From the IMG/VR virus record IMGVR_UViG_3300025011_000093, positions 1 to 39,414 of that record: a stretch of DNA of 39,414 bases. The stretch is one strand, 5' to 3'. The position numbers and the translations under genes were made by a program. This document shows positions 7,139 to 15,952 of this stretch, piece by piece. The stretch is from a virus. The stretch's first letter is position 1. Every line of letters begins with the position of its first letter. Under the pieces are notes generated by a model that did not search any database, was not told the origin of the DNA, and worked only from the letters and a program-made list of their open reading frames with translations.

Positions 7139-9034
7139 ATAGCAAAACCTAATCAAAAAAATTTAAATAAATATATGAATAGAATTATATTATCAGAACA
7201 AAATGTAGTTAATAATTACAAAGATAAATGGGAAAGATTCTATCAAATGTATAATAACTATGTTGATGCTATTATTGACCCTGCAACACAAAAACAAATA
7301 ACAACTACTAGCAATATTTCTATTCCGTATGCTTATATTCAAGTAGCGACAATTTTGCCGAGGTTAGTAGAAACATTATTTTCTGCAAGACCTTATATCA
7401 CAGTGAAGGATAGGGAAGTTAACGACTACAATTTTGCAACAAATAATCAAGTTTTATTAGATTATCAAATGAATGAGCGAATGAATTTACGTTCTAAGTT
7501 TGCAGAAGGATTAAAAACTTTATGTATATATGGAACAACTATCGCTTATACAGGATGGAAGTATGATACAAGAAATATAATTAAAAAACAATTAGTTGAT
7601 ATTATTGATGAAGAAACTAATCAGCCATTTGTTGATGAAGTTACTAGACAACCAATTCAAAGATATCAACCTGTTAAAACTAAAGAAATTCTATATGATG
7701 ACCCTGATGTATATTTTGTTGATTTGTTAAATTTCTTTGTAGACCCATATGCAGAAGATATTGATACAGCAAGATGGTGTGGACATATCACATATGAAAC
7801 AAAATCAGAAATACAAAAGAAACATGATAGTGAAATATATGTTGTTGATTGGAAAAAAATAACTTCTTCTAATTCATATAATAAACCTAAACAAGAAAGA
7901 ATGGCATCTATAGGAATTGCTATAAATAATTCTTCTCCAAATTCTGAAGATGATTTATATGAAGTTATTCACTATTGGGAAGATAATAGACATGTAATTA
8001 TTATTGAAAGAAGTTATATAGCAAAAGATGAAGAAAATCCATACTGGCATAAAAAGAAACCATATGATATGTCAAGATATGACTCAATCCCAGGTGAATT
8101 TTATGGCAAAGGTGTTATGGATAGAATTGAACCTTTAATTGATGAATTAAACACATATAGAAATATGCGAATTGACTATGCTGCTATGTCAAATCGTAGA
8201 ATGTTTAAATATAAAAAAGGTTCAGGTATAAGTAAAAAAGATTTGACATGGCGTCCAAATGGTTTAATTCCTGTAAATGAGATGGATGATATAGAAGAAA
8301 TTGGCGTTCAAAATGTATCACCTCAAATGTTTAATCAAGAAGAAACGGTGAAACAGGATATCATGGATGCAACCGGGGCTCAATCAGTGATAATGGGAAC
8401 ATCTTCCAGAGATACAGCAACAGGTACAATGACTAAAGATTCAAATGCTTCAATTAGATTTAAAGAAATTATTACTTCTATTGAAAAAGATTTACTAGTT
8501 AATATTGCTAGAAAGATGATGCAATTAAATCAACAATTTTTAGATACTGAAAGAGTATTAAGAATTTCTAATATTAAAGGTGATGATTGGGTAAATATTA
8601 ATCCAGACGAAATACAAGGGGAATTTGATTGTATTGCAATGGGTTCAAGTGTAGAACCATTAGCTAATAAAGAAGCATATAAACAAAGATTATTGCAATT
8701 ATATCAAATATCTAATACAGACCCAATATTCCAAGCATTTCCTGAAAAGAAATTATATTTAATGAAACTTATTTTCCAAGCATTTGATATGCAAAATATT
8801 GAAGAATTAATTCCCACAGAAGAAGAAGTAAAAGCAAAACAAATGCAACAAGTACCAGTACCACCTAATGAACAAACTTTACCTGAAAATACTTTACCTC
8901 AAAATGATATGCAATTACCACCAGATTTAATGAATCAATTAATGGGTATGCAAAATACTGAAAACTTTTCAGCAAATGCAAGTGGTGGATTAAATCGTTC
9001 AATTATGGAAGGACAAGGTTTATTACCTGAATAG
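7139..9034 (+). CDS. Portal protein, apparent ATA start
   Basis: 631 aa, the size of podovirus (P22-like/C3) portals, which form the 12-mer DNA gate at one capsid vertex. The stretch at about 318-340 (PGEFYGKGVMDRIEPLIDEL) is the typical portal motif before the long wing helix; the C-terminus is Gln/Pro/Asn-rich, as is usual. GGGAGG (7125-7130) stands exactly 8 bases before ATA 7139, giving MAKPNQKNLNKYMNRII; an in-frame TAA at 7133-7135 limits the choice. ATG 7175 has no ribosome site. Located 16 bases after the large terminase and ahead of scaffold and capsid genes. Confidence 0.9.
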   Translation: MAKPNQKNLNKYMNRIILSEQNVVNNYKDKWERFYQMYNNYVDAIIDPATQKQITTTSNISIPYAYIQVATILPRLVETLFSARPYITVKDREVNDYNFATNNQVLLDYQMNERMNLRSKFAEGLKTLCIYGTTIAYTGWKYDTRNIIKKQLVDIIDEETNQPFVDEVTRQPIQRYQPVKTKEILYDDPDVYFVDLLNFFVDPYAEDIDTARWCGHITYETKSEIQKKHDSEIYVVDWKKITSSNSYNKPKQERMASIGIAINNSSPNSEDDLYEVIHYWEDNRHVIIIERSYIAKDEENPYWHKKKPYDMSRYDSIPGEFYGKGVMDRIEPLIDELNTYRNMRIDYAAMSNRRMFKYKKGSGISKKDLTWRPNGLIPVNEMDDIEEIGVQNVSPQMFNQEETVKQDIMDATGAQSVIMGTSSRDTATGTMTKDSNASIRFKEIITSIEKDLLVNIARKMMQLNQQFLDTERVLRISNIKGDDWVNINPDEIQGEFDCIAMGSSVEPLANKEAYKQRLLQLYQISNTDPIFQAFPEKKLYLMKLIFQAFDMQNIEELIPTEEEVKAKQMQQVPVPPNEQTLPENTLPQNDMQLPPDLMNQLMGMQNTENFSANASGGLNRSIMEGQGLLPE

Positions 9035-9049
9035 GAATGGAGTAATTAT

Positions 9050-9265
9050 ATGGAATATAGTAAAGAAGATAGATATAATATTTCCAATATGCTTGAAAAT
9101 GATGGATGGAAGTTAATGGAAGCATATATTAATCAGATGAAAGATTATTATATGAATGAATTAGCTACATGTAAATTAGAAAATATAATATTTAATCGTG
9201 CAAAACTTGAAGCATATAAAAGTATTATAGAACAAATTAATTTTATTTTAGATTCTGAAGATTAA
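9050..9265 (+). CDS. Small helical protein between portal and scaffold (71 aa)
   Basis: All-helical and acidic, starting MEYSKEDRYNISNMLENDGW and ending QINFILDSED. Small helical genes often sit between portal and scaffold in this phage type and may be head-assembly or closure factors, but the family is not recognised. ATG 9050 has GGAATGGAG within 10 bases. Downstream, 43 bases lead to the scaffold gene's AGGAGG. Confidence 0.65.
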   Translation: MEYSKEDRYNISNMLENDGWKLMEAYINQMKDYYMNELATCKLENIIFNRAKLEAYKSIIEQINFILDSED

Positions 9266-9308
9266 CTACATAGTTAATATATATAAAAAATAATAGGAGG
9301 TTTATATT

Positions 9309-10142
9309 ATGAGTTTTTTAGGATTAGGAGAACCTATAACCGATGTTACTACTTCCCCTACTGGACAAGAAGTATTTAGTGACATGGCAGGTGATTCTCA
9401 ATCTAGTGTAAATGAGGAAGTTGAAGTAGAAGTTAATAATGACCAACAATTTCAAGATGATGAAACTGGTCAGGAAGAACAAGATAATTCTACTGAAGAG
9501 GAAGTAGAAGTAGAAGATAATTCTACTACTAATGAAAAATTAGCTGGTAAATTTAAAAGTGTTGATGATTTAGTTAAAGGTTATAAAAATCTTGAAAAAG
9601 CATTTCATCAATCAAGACAACCACAACAACAAAATAATAGTCAACAACAACAACCAGTTAAATCACAACAAGAAGTATCAGATGCTATTTTTCAAGCTAT
9701 GACTGAAGACCCTGCATCTGTAATTCAATATTTTGTACAACAGGCTTTAGCACCAATTCAACAAGAAAAAGCAGACATGCAATTGCAAAATAATTTACAA
9801 GAATTATCTAAAGATTATTCTGAAATTTCTGATGAAAAAGGTTTAGCTGATATGTTTATTAAGGCAAAAGAAATTGCTTTTGAATTAGGTAATCCTAATT
9901 TATCAGAATCTAAACGTATATTAAAAATGGCTTGCCAAGAATTATATCCTAAGTCAACATCTAAACTTGTAAAACAAGTAAAGAATGAAACACAAAAAGA
10001 AATACTTGAAAATATGAAAAGTAAGCAAAGTGTAAATACAAATAACAATATGAAACAATCAAAACAGAATAATGGTAGTAAAACACCAGAAGAATTGATT
10101 ATTGAAGGAATATTCAATGCTGGTAGAAAAAATATATTTTAA
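9309..10142 (+). CDS. Capsid scaffolding protein
   Basis: 277 aa. The N-terminal third is acidic and low-complexity (EEVEVEVNNDQQ, EEQDNSTEEE), followed by a Gln-rich linker (about 95-122) and a helical C-terminal region ending in a basic, Asn-rich tail. This composition and the place between portal and major capsid protein are characteristic of phage scaffolds, which guide procapsid assembly and leave before DNA entry. AGGAGG stands 8 bases before ATG 9309. The assignment rests on context and composition rather than a specific motif. Confidence 0.8.
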   Translation: MSFLGLGEPITDVTTSPTGQEVFSDMAGDSQSSVNEEVEVEVNNDQQFQDDETGQEEQDNSTEEEVEVEDNSTTNEKLAGKFKSVDDLVKGYKNLEKAFHQSRQPQQQNNSQQQQPVKSQQEVSDAIFQAMTEDPASVIQYFVQQALAPIQQEKADMQLQNNLQELSKDYSEISDEKGLADMFIKAKEIAFELGNPNLSESKRILKMACQELYPKSTSKLVKQVKNETQKEILENMKSKQSVNTNNNMKQSKQNNGSKTPEELIIEGIFNAGRKNIF

Positions 10143-10179
10143 AAATAAAAAATAAAAATTATAGGGGGAATATTTAAAC

Positions 10180-11337
10180 ATGGGAAATATTAATGGAGTA
10201 TTAACAACCGCAAACATTGTAACTGCAAAACAAATTATAGATATGAGTAACGTAATCGCAACTCTATCTCCGACTGAAACACCTTTTATTTCACTTTTAA
10301 AGCAAGTAAAAACTATGAAGGAAGATGCTACCAATCCTAAATTTCATTGGTTAGAAGATGATTTAGTTGGTAGAAAAACACAATTAAATATGGCTGGCAA
10401 TGCTGCTGCTGATGTAACAAAATTGATTTTTGATGATGGTACTATTTTTGCAATAGGTGATATTGTTAATGCTGTAGCTACTAATGAAAATATGATTGTA
10501 ACTGCATTAAATCCTGATGGTGACAACGTGAACGAAATTACTGTGACTAGGGCATATGGCACTACTACGGCTGCTATTATTGCTGATAATGCTGTAGTAT
10601 TAATTGTTGGTAATGTTAGTCAGGAATTTTCTGGTACTAGAGTTGCTAAAACTACTGAAGTAGAAGATAAATTTAACTATACTCAAATCTTCAAAACACC
10701 TTTTGGTATTTCTGGTACTGCTAAAGCTACTTCTGTTTATGGTGGAGTAGATGAATTAGCTTATCAGAGAAATAAAGCTGGTATTCAACACTTGATTGAT
10801 ATTGGTAGAGCATTTTATTTTGGACAGAAGAAATTAGATACTTCTGGTACTTATGTAGCTAGAGCAACAGGTGGTATTTTATCTTTTGCAACAGAAAACA
10901 TATATAATGCCAACGGTACATTGACACAAGCTAATTTTGAGCAGAATTTATGTAAAAATGCTTTTCTTTATGGTAATGATGAGAAAATGCTTTTTGCAGA
11001 TGCTACATTACTTTCTGTTATCAATGGTTGGGCATTAGGTAAACTTCAAATTAATCAAGAAGCAAAGAAATACGGATTATCTGTATTCCAATACATTTCT
11101 CCGTTTGGTATTTTAAATATTGTTTATGACAGAATTTTAAATGATTCTACATATAATGGTGTTGTTCTTGATGTTAAAGAAGTAAAATATCGTCCGTTAA
11201 AAGGTAGAGATACTAAACTTGAAACTAATCTTCAAGATAATGATGAAGATGGTATCAAAGAACAGTATATTACTGAATGTGGTTTGGAAATTCGCAATCC
11301 TAAGAAACATGCTTCTATCTATGGTGTAACTGGTTAA
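10180..11337 (+). CDS. Major capsid protein, SU10/DUF5309 type
   Basis: 385 aa. The N-terminal block SPTETPFISLL (30-40), followed by an NPKFHWLEDDL-like stretch near 52-62, is the hallmark of the DUF5309 group of HK97-fold capsid proteins seen in SU10-like podoviruses. The C-terminus (CGLEIRNPKKHASIYGVTG) also fits. GGGGG lies about 10 bases before ATG 10180. An intrinsic terminator follows immediately, so this abundant protein ends a transcript, as capsid genes often do. Confidence 0.85.
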   Translation: MGNINGVLTTANIVTAKQIIDMSNVIATLSPTETPFISLLKQVKTMKEDATNPKFHWLEDDLVGRKTQLNMAGNAAADVTKLIFDDGTIFAIGDIVNAVATNENMIVTALNPDGDNVNEITVTRAYGTTTAAIIADNAVVLIVGNVSQEFSGTRVAKTTEVEDKFNYTQIFKTPFGISGTAKATSVYGGVDELAYQRNKAGIQHLIDIGRAFYFGQKKLDTSGTYVARATGGILSFATENIYNANGTLTQANFEQNLCKNAFLYGNDEKMLFADATLLSVINGWALGKLQINQEAKKYGLSVFQYISPFGILNIVYDRILNDSTYNGVVLDVKEVKYRPLKGRDTKLETNLQDNDEDGIKEQYITECGLEIRNPKKHASIYGVTG

Positions 11338-11348
11338 TTAAATATTTA

Positions 11349-11381
11349 AGAGAGTTGAAATATACTCTCTTTTTATTTTTT
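11349..11381 (+). terminator. Rho-independent terminator after the capsid gene
   Basis: AGAGAGT (11349-11355) pairs with ACTCTCT (11364-11370), followed by TTTTTATTTTTT. Partial read-through would set capsid-to-fibre stoichiometry. Confidence 0.85.
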
Positions 11382-11411
11382 AAATTTAAATTTAAGCAAG
11401 GGAGGTAAGAT

Positions 11412-12842
11412 ATGAATACATTTGATTTACTAGCAAAATATATAGACATGGAATCAGGTATTGCAAAAGTAGAAACAATAATGGGTGTTAGCACAAGTGG
11501 AACAAAAACAACTATTGTAGATACAAATAAAGAATTTATTACCAATATGTTTGCTAATTCAATAGTAAAATTTACCACAGAAGATAAAGAATATTTTAAA
11601 ACAATTGTTTCTAATACTGCTGATACTATAACATTTACTCCTGCTTTAGCTGGTGCAAAAGCTACAGCAACGATAGGTGAAGGTACAAGTGAAATTGTAG
11701 TATCGTATATAGATGAAGGTGTAATTGGAAATGTATATGATATTGAAATAGTAGAGGGAGATTCTGCTGATTCTGATTTATCAGCTATATTAACAGATTC
11801 TACAATTGTAGTTTCATTAGGTACTGATTCTGGAGATGCAGCTATAGCAAGTATAGGTACAGGTACAGATGGAACAGTTAATTTAGAAGTTGTAGAAAAT
11901 GGTATTGATGGAAATGACTATACTATAGAAGTTGTAGCAGGTACAAGCACATTATCTTTTGTTATAGTAGAAAAAGCTATAACTATTACATTAGCAGAAA
12001 ATGGTAGTACAGCAGGTGATATTGCTACATTAATTAATAGCGAAACTTTATTAGTTGATGCTGTTGCAAGTGGTACAGGATTAGATTTATTAACATTGGC
12101 AGAATCAGCAACTTTCTCTGGTGGTGGAGATAATTTTGCTGTAGATGATACTAAAAATACTGCAACATTAGTAGCAACAGAAATTAATGCTTTAGATGAA
12201 TTTACATGTAGTACAAGTAATACAGGTGTTGTTGAAGTAACAACTGAAAATATTGTTTTTAGTGGTGGAGTAGATACTATAAATGTAGAAAATGGTAGTA
12301 AGTATGAAATTTTAAATTCTTTAGCTACAGGTGCATCAACTTCAGCAAAGCAAGATACTATCATATCTCATGTAGATGGTATTGAAACAGCATTAACTAC
12401 TTTAAATGGTAAAGATTTTTCAACAGAAGCAAAATTAGAAGCAGTTAGAGCATTATTAGCAGGAACATTAAATACTAATATAACAAATAGAACAACTATA
12501 AAAACTGCTACTATAACTTCAGGTACACCTCTTTCAACAGAAATAGACCTCGAAGGTTATCAATTAGCAGCAATAGAAATGCCGTCTGAATGGACTGCTG
12601 CTGGATTAACTTTCCAAGGTAGTTCTACTTCTGGAGGAACATATAAAGATATAAAAGCCAATGGTTTAGAAGTAACTGAACCTGGAAGTAATCTTACTGC
12701 AACAGCAAATGTAATAAATGCAATTGATGTAAATGCTTTGGCTTTAGCACCTATTAGATATTTAAAAATTAGAAGTGGAACATCAGGTTCAGCAGTCAAT
12801 CAAACAGCAGATAGAACATTGACTTTGATTCTGAAAGTTTAG
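11412..12842 (+). CDS. Fibre-like structural protein with repeated beta modules (476 aa)
   Basis: Rich in Thr, Ser, Gly, Val and Ile. Two related modules are visible: GVIGNVYDIEIVEGDS from about residue 103 and GIDGNDYTIEVVAGTS from about 164. They are followed by FSGGGDNF and FSGGVDTI stretches. A helical region (about 312-350: TSAKQDTIISHVDGIETAL) resembles the trimerisation stalks of head or tail fibres, and the C-terminus is a beta domain. Being just after the capsid gene suggests a head decoration or head fibre, but a tail appendage is possible. GGGAGG is 6 bases before ATG 11412. Confidence 0.7.
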   Translation: MNTFDLLAKYIDMESGIAKVETIMGVSTSGTKTTIVDTNKEFITNMFANSIVKFTTEDKEYFKTIVSNTADTITFTPALAGAKATATIGEGTSEIVVSYIDEGVIGNVYDIEIVEGDSADSDLSAILTDSTIVVSLGTDSGDAAIASIGTGTDGTVNLEVVENGIDGNDYTIEVVAGTSTLSFVIVEKAITITLAENGSTAGDIATLINSETLLVDAVASGTGLDLLTLAESATFSGGGDNFAVDDTKNTATLVATEINALDEFTCSTSNTGVVEVTTENIVFSGGVDTINVENGSKYEILNSLATGASTSAKQDTIISHVDGIETALTTLNGKDFSTEAKLEAVRALLAGTLNTNITNRTTIKTATITSGTPLSTEIDLEGYQLAAIEMPSEWTAAGLTFQGSSTSGGTYKDIKANGLEVTEPGSNLTATANVINAIDVNALALAPIRYLKIRSGTSGSAVNQTADRTLTLILKV

Positions 12843-12853
12843 GAGGTGTTATC

Positions 12854-15064
12854 ATGGCACTTCCTTTAAAACCAAAACGTCTTATTCAAAACGGATTAGT
12901 TGCTCATTATGCTCCAATTCGACAGAGGAATTTGTTGAAGTGGAGTGAGGATTTTAGTAATAGTGTGTGGATAAAGACAGATACTACTATAGTTTCAAAT
13001 GACAAGACAGCACCAAATGGTGAATTAACTGCGGATAAAGTTCTTGGAAGTGGTGTTGGTTCAAGTGTAAATTGTACGTTTGCTGTAGGTTCTATAACTT
13101 CAAAAATATTTACTATTTCATTATGGGTTTATGCTGACACACAATTTAACTTTACAATCAGGGTACGTGGAACAGGCACAATGCAAGAAGCAGAAAATCT
13201 TATAGTTTCAACAATTGCAGGACAATGGGTGCGTATTTCTGTAAAGAAAACATTTACTGCAAGTGCAGATGGTAATTCAATATTATTAGCTATTTATACA
13301 GGTTTATTAAATATTGATACATCTAAAACTTTTTGGCTTTGGGGTGCTCAACTAGAACTCTCCCCATCCGCAACAACATACCAACGCACAACTGATTTGC
13401 AGACTTTATGGAATCAAAAGCAAGAAAATATGAGTGTGACGAATATTGTGCAAGGTGGGAATTTTCCTAGTACTAGTGGGTGGAGTAGTGTAGGTGGTGC
13501 CTTGACAATATCTGATAATAAAGCAATTGTTACGGGAGATGGTGTTAGCAGATATCCAACACTTAAAAGATTTGATACAAATTCACTTATAGCAGGTAGA
13601 AAGTATTACGTAAAAACTAAATGTAAAGTAACAAATTCATCTTGTTTATCTATTAATTTATGGCTTTATGATGGCGTTAGTTTATATGTAGTTTCTAATC
13701 CAATTAACGGTAATATTTATACACTTTCAGGGGTAGGAGTAGCATCAATCACGACCACAAACCTATTAACTATAGAGCATAAATATGTAGACGCAACAAC
13801 AGCAAACGGAAAAGTAATGGAAGTACAACAAGTATTAGCAATAGACCTAACTTCCCTCTTCGGTGCAGGAAACGAACCAACTGCCCAACAATGTGATGAA
13901 ATGTTTAAATATTGGTTTGATGGTAGTATTAGGATGAATTTACCAGGAATGTTTTCAAATAAACAATATACTGCTACTAATATTATTCAGAATGGAAATT
14001 TTGTAGATACAAGTATTTGGACTCCTGCTGGTAGTACACTTACTGTATCAGCAAATAAAGGAATAATAACAGGTTCAGGCACAACACGTTATCCACAGAT
14101 TTATCAATCTATTTCTTCATCTATAAATAGTAAAATTTATGTACGTGCAAAAATAAAATCAACTAGTGCCTCACCACCACAAGCAATAACAATAGCATGT
14201 GCAGGAACAGCAACAGTATTTCAAGCAAATCCTGTACAAGATGTAGTATATACATTATCTGGTATTCGTACAATGTTATCTGTTTCAGAAAGTTTATCTA
14301 TTTTTGGTACATATGTAGATACTGCAACAGCATTAGGAAAAGTAATAGAGGTTCAAGAAGTATTAGTTATAGATTTATCTTTATTATTTGGATTAGGAAA
14401 CGAACCAACTATTACTCAATGTGATGTTATATTTTCTAATTATTTTGTTGGTAATTCAACAATATATATTAAATCTTCAAGTGTAGCAGGTATACTAGGT
14501 AATTCATCAAGTTCTGATGGTTCAGACCCAATTTTTACAGGTGAAGGTTTTAAATTTGACGGTATTGATGACTATATAGAATTAGGAAACAATGAATATT
14601 TTCAATTGCAAAATGGATTTTATATTGAATTTATTTTTAAAGCATCAATTGCAAATGGTTATATAATCGCAAAGAATTTATCTACTGTAACTGATATGCA
14701 ATATGGAATTTATTGGAATTATACTAATAAATCTGTAGTTGGTGTAATAAACGGTGTTGCAAGAGGTGCTTCAGCAAATAATAGCATACCTGAAAATACA
14801 TATGTTCATGTAGGATTTATGTATGACAGAAATAATGTTTATTATTTTGTAAATGGTATTTTGTCTGGTGTGCCTACAGTTTTCACAGACGCAATATTAC
14901 CAACTAGTAGTACAGTTAATATCGGACGAAGAAAATCTTCTGCTTATTTAAATGGTGAAATTGCATACTTAAATATGTGTAACAGAGCATTGACAGATAC
15001 AGAAAGAATAAAAAATTATAATTATTTAAAACAAATTATAGCAGGAAAGGGGATAATGATATAG
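12854..15064 (+). CDS. Multidomain adhesin or head/tail fibre with LamG-like C-terminus (736 aa)
   Basis: Probable receptor-binding appendage. Residues about 20-190 form a jelly-roll carbohydrate-binding-like module (WSEDFSNSVWIKTD... ending LELSPSATTYQRTT). Two related modules follow at about 197-350 (NIVQGGNF) and 376-540 (NIIQNGNF), each ending in a block with LFGxGNEPT. From about 565, a LamG/concanavalin-like domain starts FKFDGIDDYIELG and contains FVNG and GRRKSSAYLNGEI. Domain repeats of this sort bind surface sugars. AGGAGG lies 8 bases before ATG 12854, directly after the 476-aa fibre gene. Whether it sits on head or tail is not clear. Confidence 0.75.
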   Translation: MALPLKPKRLIQNGLVAHYAPIRQRNLLKWSEDFSNSVWIKTDTTIVSNDKTAPNGELTADKVLGSGVGSSVNCTFAVGSITSKIFTISLWVYADTQFNFTIRVRGTGTMQEAENLIVSTIAGQWVRISVKKTFTASADGNSILLAIYTGLLNIDTSKTFWLWGAQLELSPSATTYQRTTDLQTLWNQKQENMSVTNIVQGGNFPSTSGWSSVGGALTISDNKAIVTGDGVSRYPTLKRFDTNSLIAGRKYYVKTKCKVTNSSCLSINLWLYDGVSLYVVSNPINGNIYTLSGVGVASITTTNLLTIEHKYVDATTANGKVMEVQQVLAIDLTSLFGAGNEPTAQQCDEMFKYWFDGSIRMNLPGMFSNKQYTATNIIQNGNFVDTSIWTPAGSTLTVSANKGIITGSGTTRYPQIYQSISSSINSKIYVRAKIKSTSASPPQAITIACAGTATVFQANPVQDVVYTLSGIRTMLSVSESLSIFGTYVDTATALGKVIEVQEVLVIDLSLLFGLGNEPTITQCDVIFSNYFVGNSTIYIKSSSVAGILGNSSSSDGSDPIFTGEGFKFDGIDDYIELGNNEYFQLQNGFYIEFIFKASIANGYIIAKNLSTVTDMQYGIYWNYTNKSVVGVINGVARGASANNSIPENTYVHVGFMYDRNNVYYFVNGILSGVPTVFTDAILPTSSTVNIGRRKSSAYLNGEIAYLNMCNRALTDTERIKNYNYLKQIIAGKGIMI

Positions 15065-15065
15065 T

Positions 15066-15293
15066 ATGGTAGCAGTTTTTGCAAGTGTGGAGATTTATAC
15101 AAATATATCTAATTTAGGAATATTGCCTTCAGGAGTAAGTTTAGGTTTACCTCCTGCAAATATTGATGAACCAACAGGTAGATGTGTGGTAGGTTATCCG
15201 TTTACCGAAGATGACCAAGTATATTTGCTTGGTTTTGAAGGTGTAGAATTAAGAGATACTATGCCTGAAGATTGGTATTATCCTGAGTGTTAA
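15066..15293 (+). CDS. Small virion-associated protein (75 aa)
   Basis: Starts MVAVFASVEIYTNISNLG, is Pro/Gly-rich in the middle and ends EDWYYPEC, with no recognisable family. ATG 15066 is one base after the fibre stop. The nearest ribosome site (AAGGGG) is 13 bases upstream, inside the fibre gene, so translation is probably coupled. A terminator follows at 15318. Size and place suggest a chaperone or a small cap/decoration protein for the fibre, but this is a guess. Confidence 0.6.
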   Translation: MVAVFASVEIYTNISNLGILPSGVSLGLPPANIDEPTGRCVVGYPFTEDDQVYLLGFEGVELRDTMPEDWYYPEC

Positions 15294-15317
15294 ATAAAAT
15301 AGAAATATAATTTATAT

Positions 15318-15360
15318 AGACATATGTAAAATAAAATTACATATGTCTATTATTTTTTAA
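15318..15360 (+). terminator. Rho-independent terminator
   Basis: A 12-bp perfect stem (15318-15329 with 15337-15348, arms AGACATATGTAA and TTACATATGTCT), followed by ATTATTTTTT. It ends the fibre operon. Confidence 0.85.
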
Positions 15361-15384
15361 TATACAAGATTGGAGGTATGAATT

Positions 15385-15951
15385 TTGACAGGACTTCAAA
15401 TTATTAAACTTGCAAATCGACATGTAGATGATGACATAGAATATTTAGATGGAGTTTATTGGATTAATGAATGTTTAGTTGAATTAGGCGAAGATGCAAA
15501 ATTATTTGATACTGCTACAATAGAAGTAACAGATACAACTGCATGGTATGATATACCAACAAATATGATAAGAGTAATAGAATTTGAAGATAGTAATGGA
15601 GAAGTATCATATGTTGATTATGTTATCCGAAATGGTAAAATAAAAATATCAGCAACAGGTACATATTCAATTTACTATTCTAAATTATCTACTGAAATTG
15701 AAATTGTAGATGAAGATGATGAAACAGAAATTGAAACTGCTTTAAGTGCTGAAATAGATTGTCATAAACTTTTACATAAATGTGTAGCATTATTTTTAGC
15801 TTCACGTTTCAAAGACATGGACAATTCAGATGAAATTGTTATTCAAGATGCACAAAGGTTAATGAAAGAATTTGAATATAAAAAAGCAAAAGCATTAAGA
15901 CAAATAAATGAATTAGATAATTATAACAACCTAGCGATAAGGGTGATATAA
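15385..15951 (+). CDS. Head-tail adaptor protein (gp4-like), TTG start
   Basis: 188 aa. Helical N-terminus (LQIIKLANRHVDDDIEYLDGVYWINECLVEL), a central beta insertion (TAWYDIPTNMIRVIEFED), then long C-terminal helices. This is the build of podovirus adaptors that ring the portal and receive the tail hub. The next gene encodes a hub-like protein, which supports the call. The start is TTG 15385, with GGAGG about 10 bases upstream. The final codons overlap the ribosome site of the next gene, so the two are coupled. Confidence 0.75.
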   Translation: MTGLQIIKLANRHVDDDIEYLDGVYWINECLVELGEDAKLFDTATIEVTDTTAWYDIPTNMIRVIEFEDSNGEVSYVDYVIRNGKIKISATGTYSIYYSKLSTEIEIVDEDDETEIETALSAEIDCHKLLHKCVALFLASRFKDMDNSDEIVIQDAQRLMKEFEYKKAKALRQINELDNYNNLAIRVI

Positions 15952-15952
15952 T

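Noticed and set aside
11918-12364. Minus-strand ORF of 148 codons
   Set aside because: Antisense to the Thr/Val-rich fibre gene, which makes long open reverse frames; no ribosome site.
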